DNA from: Hofstenia miamia
Lineage: Eukaryota > Xenacoelomorpha > Acoela > Hofsteniidae
Length of the DNA stretch: 28,970 bases
Direction of reading: 5' to 3'
Assembly (NCBI GenBank): GCA_900660155.1
Contig: CABFPE010000268.1
Coordinates: 554,574 to 583,543, forward strand
In this document: piece after piece, positions 1-10,868 of the stretch
Numbering within the stretch: position 1 is the first letter of the stretch
Layout of the letters: every line of letters begins with the position of its first letter
Notes under the pieces: generated by a model
Told to the model about the DNA's origin: nothing
The model's input: the letters and a program-made list of their open reading frames with translations, nothing else
Databases searched by the model: none
Translations under genes and position numbers: made by a program

Positions 1-2437
1 TAATAAATATAACACAATACGTAATAAATATAACACAAGACGCACGTAAATATATCTTCATTATCACTTCACAATAATGTCAGTTTTATGGTTTAATACT
101 TCTTGCAATTTTATGTTTACATTTTTAAAATTTTCATTTTATTTAAAAGGGTGGCACTGTTATTTAACAGTATTAATTAAAACATGTTTTTTAACAAGAC
201 ATTTTACATTTTAACAGAACTGTGACGTGGAATGATAATCTTCGTTATAAAGCCCTTTTTTTTATAAATCATTAGCGAATGCATGGCATATTATTTTCAG
301 TTGTTCAACAGACTGATTTATAATCCCCAATTCCTGCTTCCTTTCAATTTTTGTTATTGAGAAAAGTAAGTCTCAAAATACGTAAAACTAATGTTCTTGT
401 ACAACTGACTTATGCTTGTACATTTTGCGTACATTTGTAAATGTACATGTGACTGTACACAATTGTTCAAATATATTTATATATGTGCATGTATGCATAT
501 GTGTAATTTTTCTAATTAATTGCTTTCTTAAGGCTTTATATAAACCGTATTATTATATATTTGTATACGCTAAAAGCATGAGAACGGGTGAAATGTCAAG
601 TGTTGGCAAACGTCATTTCTGCAATTGTTAAGTAAAGTACATCGATTTTGTTTCTTTAGTTAAATTACCAAAATTTAATTGCATACCATTTTTTGAAATT
701 TATGCACTTTATTTATTGTTTCTTAATTTATATGAGGTGTTTCATAAACATCACAAGTGACTCATTGATCATAAAATTTTCCAATCATAAAATATTTACT
801 TTTACAATTTTTGATGTCAGATTTCCGTAATTTATATATATATATATATATATATGAAATGTTATGTCTACTTAACATTTTCGTTCACTTTTGCGGACAT
901 AAGCAATCAACCAAAAATAAATACTTTTAATAACTAATTATTATCAATATTGAACGTGTAATGCTGAATTAAAAATTATTTATATTTTAACTATTTAAAT
1001 TCGCAGAATGGGGTCCTGTTTATGCTAGTTCCTATTATATTTATTAAGAGAACGTTTTGCTATATTGAAATACGAAATTGCTATATACGAAGACGGGATA
1101 AATATGCACCCTAATTTTTAAGAAAATGTCTGCCTGTCAAATATTTATCAGAGTTCTTATTAAATTAACGATATTCTTCTTCAACAGTTACGTAAATTTT
1201 ATTATGATTTGCATTTTTCGGAAAGTTATACACTTCGTTTTAAACTAAGTTTAAATTTTCAAAGGGTCTTAACAGGATTTACATGTATATATATTCTTTG
1301 ATGATTATTCAATAATAAAAATGTATATTTAATCGCTTCGCTGATTGACGCGTTTCTTTTATTTTATGGTTTTATTAAATTTAATCGTTTCTTCAGTAGA
1401 CATCATTAGTGGCTATCAACTAAAGTCCCTCCATTAAATCGATTTTTAAATGGCAGAAATTTTCGAATTAATTTTTTCGTTGTAATGACGTCTCTGTCAC
1501 ATTCAACGCCGTGTATTGGTTTGAAGTTGAATTTTGTCTGATATATTGTCCGTCCATATTTTTATAGTTATAAGAAATATTCGTATTTTTCTACTATTAA
1601 ATTGTCTGCATATAATAATACAGTCATTTTAAGGTGACGTACATTTTCATGTTATGTAAGTTTAAGAACTAATTGTTTCATTTTTTCAACCTCGTGGCCT
1701 AATAATTAAGAGATTGGATAAAGTTAAGGTCGTTAATGAGTAGAGTTATAATTTTGGTGGCCTGTTTTGTTTGTTAAACTAGCAAAAAATTTATTGATAA
1801 TGTTGATTTAAAATTTTCCACAGGGACGTCTCGAAATCCTACTTAAACTTAAACAACCTAGGAATGTTTCAAAATTTTTGGATCTTATATCCAAAACTTG
1901 AAGACATTGCTTGATATAGGAGAGTCTTTTCTTTCATTTTCGGTCTTAGTCCGCGGCAATCTAGCTCTATCTCTTTGGGGATTATCGGGGTCCTCCACCT
2001 TTGATTTTGAGCACAGTGCGCCTGAACGGGGCTCACATGGTTTTTTCAGAAAGCAAAATATTTCAGGATAATTCGGGAAAGCGCAACGAACTTTTATTAA
2101 GCTATCGGCGCATCTGAATGGTTCTTGAATAGTAAATATACAGAAAACAAAATAGTTGAGGCTAGTTGTTTTTGGGATAGACCTTAGACCGCCTTATTAT
2201 CTTAATGTCTGGAATGGTAAGAATTTGAATTTTATGCAAAAATCAGATTCCCAGCGCAAGAATAATTTTCTCAGCAGAAATCTCTATCATTGCATCAGTG
2301 CGCACAACCCCATCGACGTGTTCATATCAAAGGCTTCCCATATCCCATTAAACCTTTGATAAAATTCTTCAATAAGATGGACACAACATTTTGTTCCTTT
2401 AATGTATTGTTAGTAGAAATAGGGTGAAATAATAGCA
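1..2437. other. Upstream intronic or intergenic DNA, no gene seen
   Basis: AT-rich sequence with many short homopolymers and stops in all frames. I found no exon resembling the part of DRC2 that should precede the exon at 4459, so the previous exon is probably outside the window. Two items stand out: a TA microsatellite at 833-855, and a patch of higher G+C at about 1925-2110 that is stop-free in one forward frame for about 50 codons. I cannot assign that patch to any family. It may be an old transposon or gene fragment. Confidence 0.5.
833..855. repeat. (TA)n microsatellite
   Basis: Perfect TA dinucleotide run of 23 bases in AT-rich non-coding DNA. Confidence 0.95.
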
Positions 2438-2882
2438 CAGTAGAACATCCTCTATAATGAACTTCTTCTATAATAGACTACCTATATAATGAACATTCTT
2501 CTTCTTCATCTGTAATGAAGTTTCTCTATTAAAAATGCTACTATAATCAAACTTTATGGTGTGATATTTCCTAGTTCATTTGGAATTCCTCTGTATAAGA
2601 ATTATATATGCAATAATTTTATTTTTTCAGATGTTATAAATGTAATTATTGTATGTACTAAGCAAAAGCCCCTCATAATGGAAAGTAATTGAAGGAGAAA
2701 ATGTAGCAACTGTAAATTAACAATATGTACCAATATTTTGTTATATTGTAGTTACATTGATCATAGCGTTTGCTATATACTTGCAATAAATACAAGAGTA
2801 ACTGAAGTATTTTTTCATCCTCAATACTGAACTGAATCCTTTATAGTAACCAACCGAAATTCACTATAGATGAGGTCTACTG
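2438..2882. mobile_element. pogo/Tigger-like MITE, copy A
   Basis: A 445-bp non-coding element starting CAGTAGAACATCCTCTATAA and ending in the inverse, GGTCTACTG, followed by TA. It is colinear with the copy at 16666-17137 over its whole length, including shared internal stretches such as TGTGATATTTCCTAGTTCATT-type sequence near 2560 and AGCAAAAGCCCCTCATAATG near 2662. The CAGT-starting termini, the TA target site and the repeated CTCTATAATGAAC subterminal motifs are typical of pogo/Tigger-derived MITEs. The left flanking TA has decayed to CA. There is no coding capacity, so it must have been moved by a transposase encoded elsewhere. Confidence 0.8.
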
Positions 2883-2884
2883 TA

Positions 2885-4458
2885 TTTACCTGAATATTAA
2901 GTTTGAAGAGAATTCAAAGATTTTTGAAAAATCACTACTTTCTAGTTTTTTGTTATCATTAAAAATGTTTAAGCTTAGATTGGTCTAAAATCACAGTTGT
3001 AAATATTGAATTATATTATTAATAAGCATTAAATGTCAATTCTTTCTGTTTTCTTTTAGTATAAATGGAAAACTTAATTTAATGTATATTAAAAGCGTAG
3101 GAGGCTTTAATTTCTAATTAAGTGGTAAATATATTCTAGCAAATGTAATAAATGCCGCTGTGCGTAAACTTTTTAATTTTTCTATTATACTGCTTCTATT
3201 GCTTGGTGTTCACTCTAGACTAAATACCTACAACTATCCAATAATAGATTGAAAGAATGGTTATTTGTGTGTAAAGGCGTTTAACCTGCTAATTGCAGTG
3301 TTGTTTTTATTTAACCATCCGCATATTTTTAGTAAAACAATTAACGGATTTAGGCTTTTAAGTGTTGGTATTCAACTCACTTTTGTTTGACATTGACACT
3401 CAATGTCTCCCCAATTTGCAGGGAATACTCCATTTTGCTTTTCACTTTATCAGGTTTCCAAAGCTTTTGTATTCTGAATTCAACATAAGCATGCACTTCT
3501 TAAAAAAATCACTCAAATTTGCTACTGAATATTTCATACAGACCTACAATTCTGCCTTCAGTACTATAGGTGGAATTTTTGATTTCAAAATGGCCCCATT
3601 TTTGCCGATTTATTGAGATGTATTTACTCAATATGTTATTGAAGACTGTAATGTGTTTGTACATATTGTCAGGTTCAAGCAAACACTTAATTTCGAAGTA
3701 AATGTACACACGAAGTATTATTTTTAATTTCAGCACAATAAATGCTTTGCATTAAAGTAAAATTTATTTTTGCACATAAGTCTTTACTCATTAGTGCATG
3801 TGACATCTGCTATGCTTCTAAGTATGAAATGATTTTTGGATTTAATGACATCTGCTATGCTTCTAAGTATGAAATGATTTTTGGATTTAATTACCTTTCC
3901 ATTATAAGGAAAATAGAAGATTGATTGAGGGTTTCTCGAAGTGCTCTGTGCAGAGCCTCGGACGTGCAGTTAGGTAATTCATCGAAAGTGCCCATAATAA
4001 ATAAGGTTGTTTAAAATGTGGACTTAACTAAAATAAAAATCTCATTTTTTTATTAGGTTTGTCATATGGTAGTTAGGCAATTGATACATATCTATCGGCA
4101 TAATTGCCAAACGTAGCTTTCGTCATTAATGCATTGCAATTTCTTCGCGAACAATGTTCGATCTTATCAATGGCTGAAGAACATTACAAATTTGATTTGT
4201 AAAAAATCATGAACTTTCCTAAAATTTGACAGTCACTGCTAAAGATTAAATGTGATCTTGATCAAGATTTGTCCTGTTTTTAGAAGCTCAAGTTTATACT
4301 TGGGTGAAGCAGAGGATATTGTATTAAGCATTTTAGCAAATATTTTTGCATTCTATGTGTGTTTATATTTTAGACTTATTGATCATTTCTGAATATTTTG
4401 AAGAGTCAAATATATTTAATAACGTAATAGGCTAATTATGATGATTGTTTGGTTTTAG
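2885..4458. other. Intron 5' of the first visible DRC2 exon
   Basis: No gene seen. It holds a 45-bp tandem duplication at 3801-3890. Shortly downstream, near 3944-3957, is a short perfect palindrome (GCTCTG TG CAGAGC). Open frames on both strands at 3360-3736 overlap each other and show no domain or splice support, so I treat them as chance. The region ends in a pyrimidine-rich tract and the AG acceptor at 4457-4458. Confidence 0.5.
3801..3890. repeat. 45-bp tandem duplication, two identical units
   Basis: Units 3801-3845 and 3846-3890 are identical by eye, beginning TGACATCTGCTATGCTTCTA. Identity with no spacer indicates a recent duplication. The unit length is a multiple of three, so one frame remains open through both, but there is no reason to think it is translated. 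Confidence 0.93.
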
Positions 4459-4656
4459 AATCTTGAAGAAAAGCACGCTCTTAGGGTTGCGCTTGAATCC
4501 ATTGTAGAAGATTATTGGAAACAATTCTCTGCTGCTCTTAATAATTACAAGGAAACCACTGAACAGCGAAAGAAGCAGTTCGAAGAACTAAAGGAGAAGG
4601 ATGAGAAAAGCAGTAAGGTCATTGAATTACAGATGGCTAAAATTCAAAAAATTCAG
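4459..4656 (+). CDS. DRC2: DRC2 (CCDC65) internal exon, partial gene
   Basis: Internal coding exon of dynein regulatory complex subunit 2, a coiled-coil protein of the nexin-dynein regulatory complex that ties outer doublet microtubules together and regulates dynein in motile axonemes. The 66 codons run in phase 0 from the acceptor TTTTAG to the donor CAG|GTATGA. The peptide starts [13 protein letters not shown] and includes [19 protein letters not shown] and [13 protein letters not shown], ending KIQKIQ. From memory this matches the middle of vertebrate CCDC65 (NLEEKH..., VEDLW, DEKSSKEIE, KIQKLQ) with no gap. It is rich in K and E and strongly helical, as expected of a coiled coil. The N-terminal part of the protein must lie on exons upstream of the window or on exons I could not detect in 1-4458. 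The next exon in frame is at 24210, after a 19.5 kb intron. Confidence 0.92.
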
Positions 4657-5007
4657 GTATGATTGTTTTCTGGATTTTTAAGCATTTTTATTGTAACTTC
4701 TTTTAATATTTAAGTCTTAAGTTTTTGTAATGATACAAAATTAAAAACCTTATTATTCACATGTAAACATTTGCAATATTGGAATGTTTTCAAAAATAAA
4801 TTGTTTTTGGATTCTCGGAGTAAAAATGGTTAGCAGTTTGCTAACTTTTAAATTTAGCATTGAAGTAAATAATGTCAATGAGTTGCGGTTATGAACTCTC
4901 TGTCATTTATTTCATAAATTAGAAATCTCAGACTATTGGGCGTCGTCTTTTATTTTATTTGTCTAATTGCATTATTTCGTTCAAAGAAATTTTAGCTACA
5001 TCGATGA

Positions 5008-5139
5008 CACGAAAATAGCTTTCCCACCAGCCTGAAAAGATTTGATAAATGCTACCAGGCAGTAAAGAATCTACGTGAGGAATTGTGGATTCCCCTCCTA
5101 ACTGCTAAACTTCGCCTTGAGAAAAAATCGAATTCGTGA
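5008..5139 (+). other. Coding-like fragment, unidentified
   Basis: A 43-codon frame bounded by stops at both ends and lacking an ATG. Its G+C content and codon look differ from the surrounding intron. The peptide contains SFPTSLKRFDKCYQAV and LREELWIPLLTAKLRLEKK, which reads like a helical protein segment. I cannot name a family, and nothing in DRC2 matches it. Likely explanations are a relic of a transposon or processed gene, a cryptic exon, or chance. Confidence that it is an expressed gene is very low. Confidence 0.25.
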
Positions 5140-5594
5140 AGTCTAAGTAAAACTACATTAAATTTTGTTTTTTGTAAATTCCACTACCTTCTCGGATGAA
5201 TAGGAACATAACATATGGCATAATTCATTTAAGCTTCAATAACATACGAGAGCTAAACCATTTTAGGTTACAGAGAACAATTATCGAAAAAGTCATTTTA
5301 AGGCTACTGCCATGAAGAATGTGTGATTTATAACATATAAATATAAGTATATACAGATCGAATAGCCGATTAATAATTATTTAAATTGTTAAAAAAAATC
5401 TTTACATAATTATCTCTAAACTACTGTAGTTACCTTTTTTTGTTTGCGATACAACCATATGCAAGTGTGATATTTATACTACTTTTCAAGCTCAATTCCC
5501 ACCCAGTGTAAAACCACATCTCTTTGTACAGTATTATATGTTCCAATTTTATTCCATCCGAGACATGGGTATATCCAGATCGTGTACACCATTG

Positions 5595-5863
5595 CTTGTT
5601 TTAATTGTTTTTAAAGTAAAAAATTATCAACAAAGTATAATTAGTTGTCTCTAATTAGATTTGACGGATCTCATTGTATGTGGTTCTGAATTTTCGCGTC
5701 AATAATCCGAAATTTACCTCCTCATTCCTTGTTTTAATTGTTTTTTTTAAAGTAAAAAATCATCAACAAAGTATAATTAGTTGTTTCTAATTAGATTTGA
5801 CGGATCTCATTGTATGTGGCTCTGAATTTTCGCGTCAATAATCCGAAATTTACCTCCTCATTC
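5595..5863. repeat. 133/136-bp tandem duplication
   Basis: Unit 1 (5595-5727) and unit 2 (5728-5863) both begin CTTGTTTTAATTG and end CCTCCTCATTC. They differ by three extra T in a poly-T run and about three substitutions. Recent head-to-tail duplication with no coding content. Confidence 0.93.
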
Positions 5864-7956
5864 CTATGTAATATGTCATATCAAATACTGAATTAGACTT
5901 CTTTGGTTTTTATTTAAAACATTAATTTCAGTATATTCAATAAATTCTTACGATGTACACCTGCAATTTTTGCAAAGCAACCAAGACCGTGTTTACTATT
6001 TTTAAATCACTTAAGAAGCGGGTTATGGTTGGTATTATAGCAATATATTTACAAAAACACATGAAAAAACTTATTAAAAGACACTACATGCTAAAAAATT
6101 GAAAAGCATGTAAAAAGTGTCAGAGGCAAAAATTTGCACTTTTTTATACTTTAAGAAAAATTCGAACTGCACGTAGTGCAGTGGAAATCAGAGCAATAGG
6201 AATTAAAAGATTGTCTTTTAAACTGCCCTTTACATTCGTTTAATGTATTTCTAGGCTTTACATTTCTGAACAAATTTTATTTGTGCTTGTTACATGAACT
6301 ACGTCAATATCACAAATGTTTATCATAATTACCTGCTTGACGAATGTTTTGAGGTACTTCTTGAAAGCGTTCAGAATTTGATCAAAGTGACAAAGCCCTT
6401 TTGCTGTAAACTGATCGCAGACAACTTTTCCTTTTTTGAAGTTATCTGCTTTGATGTCCCCAACATATGCCAAGTAAATGCCATTCTTTTCATGCCTATT
6501 TTGTTTTCAAAGGAAGTAATTTTGAAATTATCAGCTTGTTGAACTTCTGAAAGTGCAGCTGAAGTTTTTATCAGTACCTGGCAGAACGCAACTGTCTATT
6601 AATAAAGACATAAAAATCTATTTCTCGCCTCGATTATTTAGTCTGAATATCACTATCGAAATTTTTTTCAATATGGAATATATTATATTTTTACAAAACA
6701 ATTTATCTCATTTCTTTGCAAAATCTACACTTTCAAAGGATAAGTAAGTTATTGAATTACAAAGAGGCATTCTTGATTGCAATGGGCAATAAAATACAAA
6801 TATGCCTAAAAACTGGAGAAAAACACGTAACAGGATTTTTTTTCAAATCACTTTGAATCAATAAGAACAAAAATGAAATAGATGTTTTTTTGAAAGACCC
6901 ACCCTATATCAGTTGATCCTGAGTGTTTACCTCCACATCTCAAACTTCTTTGTCCAGGACACACATTTAAAATTATTTGTGTTGTTTTGAGGTTTTCATT
7001 TCTCACAGTTTTTAGAAATATTGGAGAGATTTTTAAGAACATAAAAATATCAATGTTCAGCCGGAATGAATTGTTTTTGATAAATATGTTTATCCAATAA
7101 ATTCGCAGCATAAATTCACCTTGGTGCGTTATGTAGTATATATTTTAAAGAGAACGTTGATTTAATTTACTTTCTTCTATAAGTCTCACCGCTTTCCTTA
7201 ATATAAAAGATAATTTTGAAAAAATCTTGAAACTCGTTGCATCAATAACTTTCTTTGATGTCAGTCAAAAAGAAAATTTATTTGAATATTTCCTATTTAA
7301 ATTTGACATTGTAATTTCTCTTAATTTCCTTCTTTGAATTCATTTCACAAGCAATATCCATTCTATATTAATAAACATATGCATCAAATTTATTCGATGC
7401 CTACGAGGAGAGCTCTCTGCTCTCAGTAATACGGATGTAAACCTACTAGTAATCAAAGCGTTAATTTCTCTATAGAATAAGCCTTTTTGGGGTCACACTA
7501 TTTAAAAGGCATCTACATGTAGTATGTTTATGTGTAAATCTATAACTGATGGCAATCTTAGTCTTTTTTTCTAGTACTAGTTTCAAAGTTCTTATTCTAG
7601 CATTATTCAGCTGTCAATGGCCGAGCTTGGGCAGTGCATTGGAGCCCAAAACAAGCCTTGTTTAAACATGGGTAATTTACTGTTCTGGTTTTTTACTGTT
7701 TCATTCAATATACGTTTTTTGTATTTCTTATATTCATATTAAACCCTTAATAAAGACTGGCATAACTATGTAAAAAAGTTTAGGCTAGCTGACAAGTGTT
7801 GTCCATGGAGCAGATGACGTCAATCATATAAGTTCATGTTTATAGAAGGACTGCCAAGTAAGGGTTGGGGAAGTATGTTGCATACCACGAAGAAACTCCA
7901 TAATTGTAGCGAAATATTTATTGCCGAAACGTAAATACAAAATAGACAACCATTAA

Positions 7957-8170
7957 CCCTCCAAATACCATGCCAAAAACGTCTAATAATTACAATGGGA
8001 TTTCTAGCGACCCCTAATATAAAACTCAGTTTTTCTTATTACCTTAAATTCCAAGATGTGCATGAATAACACATAAAATGTAGAAAGGTAAAACAATTAT
8101 AACAATAAAAAATGCATACATTTAAACATTATTGTGTGGGGTCGCTAGGGACCTCATGGTATTTAGAACG
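7957..8170 (+). mobile_element. piggyBac-like TTAA MITE, copy 1
   Basis: A 214-bp element flanked by TTAA on both sides (7953-7956 and 8171-8174). The left end reads CCCTCCAAATACCATG. The right end in reverse complement reads CGTTCTAAATACCATGAGG, so the terminal inverted repeats are about 15-16 bp with mismatches. Subterminal CTAGCGACC motifs occur near both ends (near 8006 and, inverted, near 8143). The reverse complement aligns end to end with 24691-24903 at roughly 80% identity by eye. The TTAA target and CCCT-type terminus point to mobilisation by a piggyBac-family transposase. No coding capacity. Confidence 0.85.
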
Positions 8171-8174
8171 TTAA

Positions 8175-9699
8175 GTTTACGTAATAAGTTGAGGCTTAAG
8201 GTTTAGAATTCATATTTTCGTCTTACATATCCTCACGAAATGTCTTAAAACAAGATTTTTGCTGCAATATATTACGAGTTTGTAGATGTACGAATCGGCC
8301 AGCTGGTATAAATATATTTTCTTTATGTTCTTTCCAATATTTAACATCAATTTAATTTAATTTGAGTAAATATTTCTTGATCAGGTGTGTTTAATAGATA
8401 CATCCCCATTTTATTAAATTCGATGACACATAAACAGCGTTGTTATGTTTTAACAGTTCTAATACTTTTCTGTGCTATAAAGGTTATTGGGTTAAATTTT
8501 AAATTATTATCAATATTGACAAAAGCAATAAATTGAGAATACGTTTTTTCTCATATTTTTCTTTTTAATTATAGATTGCTTAGCATTTAATTTCTGTTTG
8601 TTTAATGGCCATTGTTGTTAAATTATTAAATATATATTGGAAATTTCTATCGTCTCTTTGAGCTATCTAATAACGCTACATTTTGCTATTAATTTCATTG
8701 TTCTGCTTTTAGTTTGCATTCTATGCACGATGGATATTTATATAGCTTTTAAATGCGCTTTTTTAATATTCTTTTTCATCGGCTCATTCTTCGAGCGTTT
8801 GACTTAAATTGTCATACATCATTTGAGACCTCTAAGGTTTCCCTAACATTAATCTTTGAAAACATGTGAATTTTTAATATAAAATTTCTAACAATAGTCT
8901 GTACAATACCAATATCTATTATACAATATTTTGAAATATGAATGTTTTTGTCTACATTTTTTAGTAAATTCAATAATAAATTCAAATATTTGATGAAAAG
9001 CCTTTTAATCAATGAAGTCGATAAATCTATTTTTGTTTTACATTGTAAGTTTTCACATGCTTACTGATTTACACACTTTCTAGGAGTGACAATCAGTGGT
9101 ATAATAAAGGATTTTTAGAAAATTAGTTGCTGGGAACTATCCTTGCGGTCACATATCATTTAATATAATTTATTATTCGCTTTTGTTCAATTAGGAAAAA
9201 AAGCATTTTCTAATGCACCATGTTATATGGCCTTGAGATATTTACTTCTACCTGCTGCAAAGAGTAAATTACACCGCTCAAATCCTTAGAATATTTAAAT
9301 GTTTTGATACAATTCTTAACCTGTGGCTAATTTCCCATAATTTTTACATACAATTATAATCAATTTCATTGTTCTTTAATAAATTTAATTTTTTGCCTTT
9401 TAAATTATAAGCATAGTCACTAATTTCATTAGTTCACTAAAATGACATTTTTCCTCTTGCAAATAGTTACACAATGAGTTGGCTGTAATTTAAGCACTTA
9501 TATCTTTTTAATCGTATACTGTACATTGTATCGAATAGAAGACAACCGGCTTTGTCCACATTTTCAAACATTTTTTTCAAAGACTATTGAAAAATGTGGT
9601 AACCCTTGGATATTGTTACAGCTGTGGATACATGTGGTCATCTGTTGTGAAAATTTGTGATTAACATTATTCCTTTCCCAAAATACATGAAATTCTTCC
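8175..9699. other. Long DRC2 intron, second segment
   Basis: AT-rich sequence with no gene, repeat or splice-supported exon that I can recognise. A 74-codon minus-strand frame at 9564-9788 runs into the transposon-derived block at 9700-9965 and shows no clear motif. Confidence 0.5.
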
Positions 9700-9965
9700 G
9701 AGACACAAATGTTCAGATAATAGGTCAATCTAAAGCCCATTGTAGCAATAACTAACCTAAACAATTTTTTTGTAATAATACCGCTCAAGTTCTGTCCAGG
9801 AGCGCCGTGTGCGATATGTCAGAGGTCGCCGCACATGAGCGGGTTTGAATCGAGCCGCTAATTAAAGTGAAAATAAAAGTTGAGACAATTTCTCTATCTT
9901 GTGGCGTTTTCAGATTTCATATACCTAAAATATATTTTTCAAAAGTTCGTGAGGAGTTTGAAGTT
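9700..9965 (-). mobile_element. Fragment of mariner/Tc-type element, 3' flank
   Basis: Shares an ordered set of motifs with 17195-17407, the sequence just beyond the transposase C-terminus at 17408. They are ATGTTCAGATAAT (near 9709 and 17200), CAGAGGT followed by a CG-rich stretch (near 9821 and 17299), AGCCGCTA then ATTAAAGTGAA (near 9852 and 17332), and TTCTCTxTCTxxTG...TTTTCA. Spacing between the motifs is similar in both. I infer that this is a separate truncated copy of the same element's non-coding end. A B-box-like GGTTTGAATC within it is not enough to call a tRNA-derived SINE. Confidence 0.55.
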
Positions 9966-10868
9966 AAGTAAATCGTTTCCAACAAAGACCAAGTTAACTT
10001 ACACTCCGATTAGAGGAAAATGTGGATAATCGTAGTATTGAGACACAATTCTTAAAAAAGCAGTGAACGAATTATCCAATAAATTATTGAAGAATATTCT
10101 ATTGCAATGCCTGTTGTAATTTTAGAAGTCTCCACGTGATTATTCTAGGCTTGAAATCCTAATATTTTCTAGTCTTATTGATTAATTTTATTTTATTAAC
10201 ATAAAACGTGTTCTGTTATATTTGAAGCATTCTAATATGTGTTGGCAGTGTGAATATTAAAAGCTTGTGTTAAGTTACATAAAATGTAGAATATTCTGAA
10301 ATATGAAGTCCCTCTGAGACGATTACATTTTAGTGTTTTGTGACTTTGGCCTGACTTTGGCCTGAATCATTACGGGACGATCGGCCACGGCTTCAATTTT
10401 CAAGTCACGATTTTTAGGAACCGCGAGTTTTTTTGTCTGACTTTAAACTGAAGTAAACAGGATATTTACAATGAATAATAAGTTTTATTCAAGGTGAGCT
10501 TATGTTCAGATAAATTACGCGAAATCTTGTTAATATTAAATACAATACAAATTTTGGACAAGGAACAGCCAAAAACCCCAAGCCACAAAACACTATTACA
10601 TGACGAAACTCCAGTAAGATTTGGAATTAGCAGTTTTTAATAAACATAATGCTCATATTGTTTTCTTTTTTGTATTAATTATTAATATAGTTTCTATTGG
10701 TGGTCTTTTAAATTTCGGAAGCCCGCACTTATATCCGCAATAATATATTGGTAAAGATGTAAATCGATTGTCACTATTGTTGATGCTTACAATAGCTAAC
10801 TGTAGCAATTAATTATTTAAAATATGAGTTTATTATAGCCTTTATGTCTTGAAAACAGTCTGTTTATA
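9966..10868. other. Flank 5' of the nested gene
   Basis: Non-coding. A short 11-bp tandem repeat (GACTTTGGCCT twice) lies at 10342-10363. Upstream of the ATG at 10869, the frame is closed by TAG at 10836-10838. AT-rich TATA-like sequence (TATTTAAAATAT) lies at about 10814-10825. A CAG at 10856-10858 could serve as a splice acceptor for an unseen 5' exon, but its pyrimidine tract is poor. I cannot place a promoter with confidence. Confidence 0.4.

Larger units (their letters stand above)
4657..7952. other. Long DRC2 intron, first segment
   Basis: Starts with the donor GTATGA. It holds a coding-like 43-codon frame at 5008-5139 and a tandem duplication at 5595-5863. Around 6258-6542, open frames of 71-82 codons overlap on both strands, but I see no recognisable motif or splice context. 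A 7-1-7 perfect inverted repeat (AAACAAG C CTTGTTT) sits at 7649-7663. No gene can be supported. Confidence 0.5.

Noticed and set aside
416..631. 71-codon forward open frame
   Set aside because: It starts at a TTG, has no recognisable motif, and lies in repetitive AT-rich DNA.
2204..2222. Possible preceding DRC2 exon ending at a GGTAAG donor
   Set aside because: The peptide before it does not resemble the expected DRC2 segment and no acceptor fits.
3362..3736. Overlapping open frames on both strands (84 and 75 codons)
   Set aside because: Mutually overlapping, with no domain, no splice context and no codon signal. Chance openness.
3944..3957. GCTCTG TG CAGAGC palindrome as a functional hairpin
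   Set aside because: Only six base pairs with a two-base loop, with no surrounding structure or gene context.
6258..6542. Open frames of 71 and 82 codons on opposite strands
   Set aside because: The minus-strand peptide looks mildly protein-like, but I could not match it to any family and the frame has no exon boundaries.
9836..9860. tRNA-like B box (GGTTTGAATC) suggesting a SINE
   Set aside because: No matching A box at the right distance and no tRNA fold. The block is better explained as the flank of the mariner/Tc-type element at 17195-17407.
10500..10525. ATGTTCAGATAAA as a third copy of the mariner/Tc-type outer motif
   Set aside because: A single 12-base match with none of the other ordered motifs nearby.
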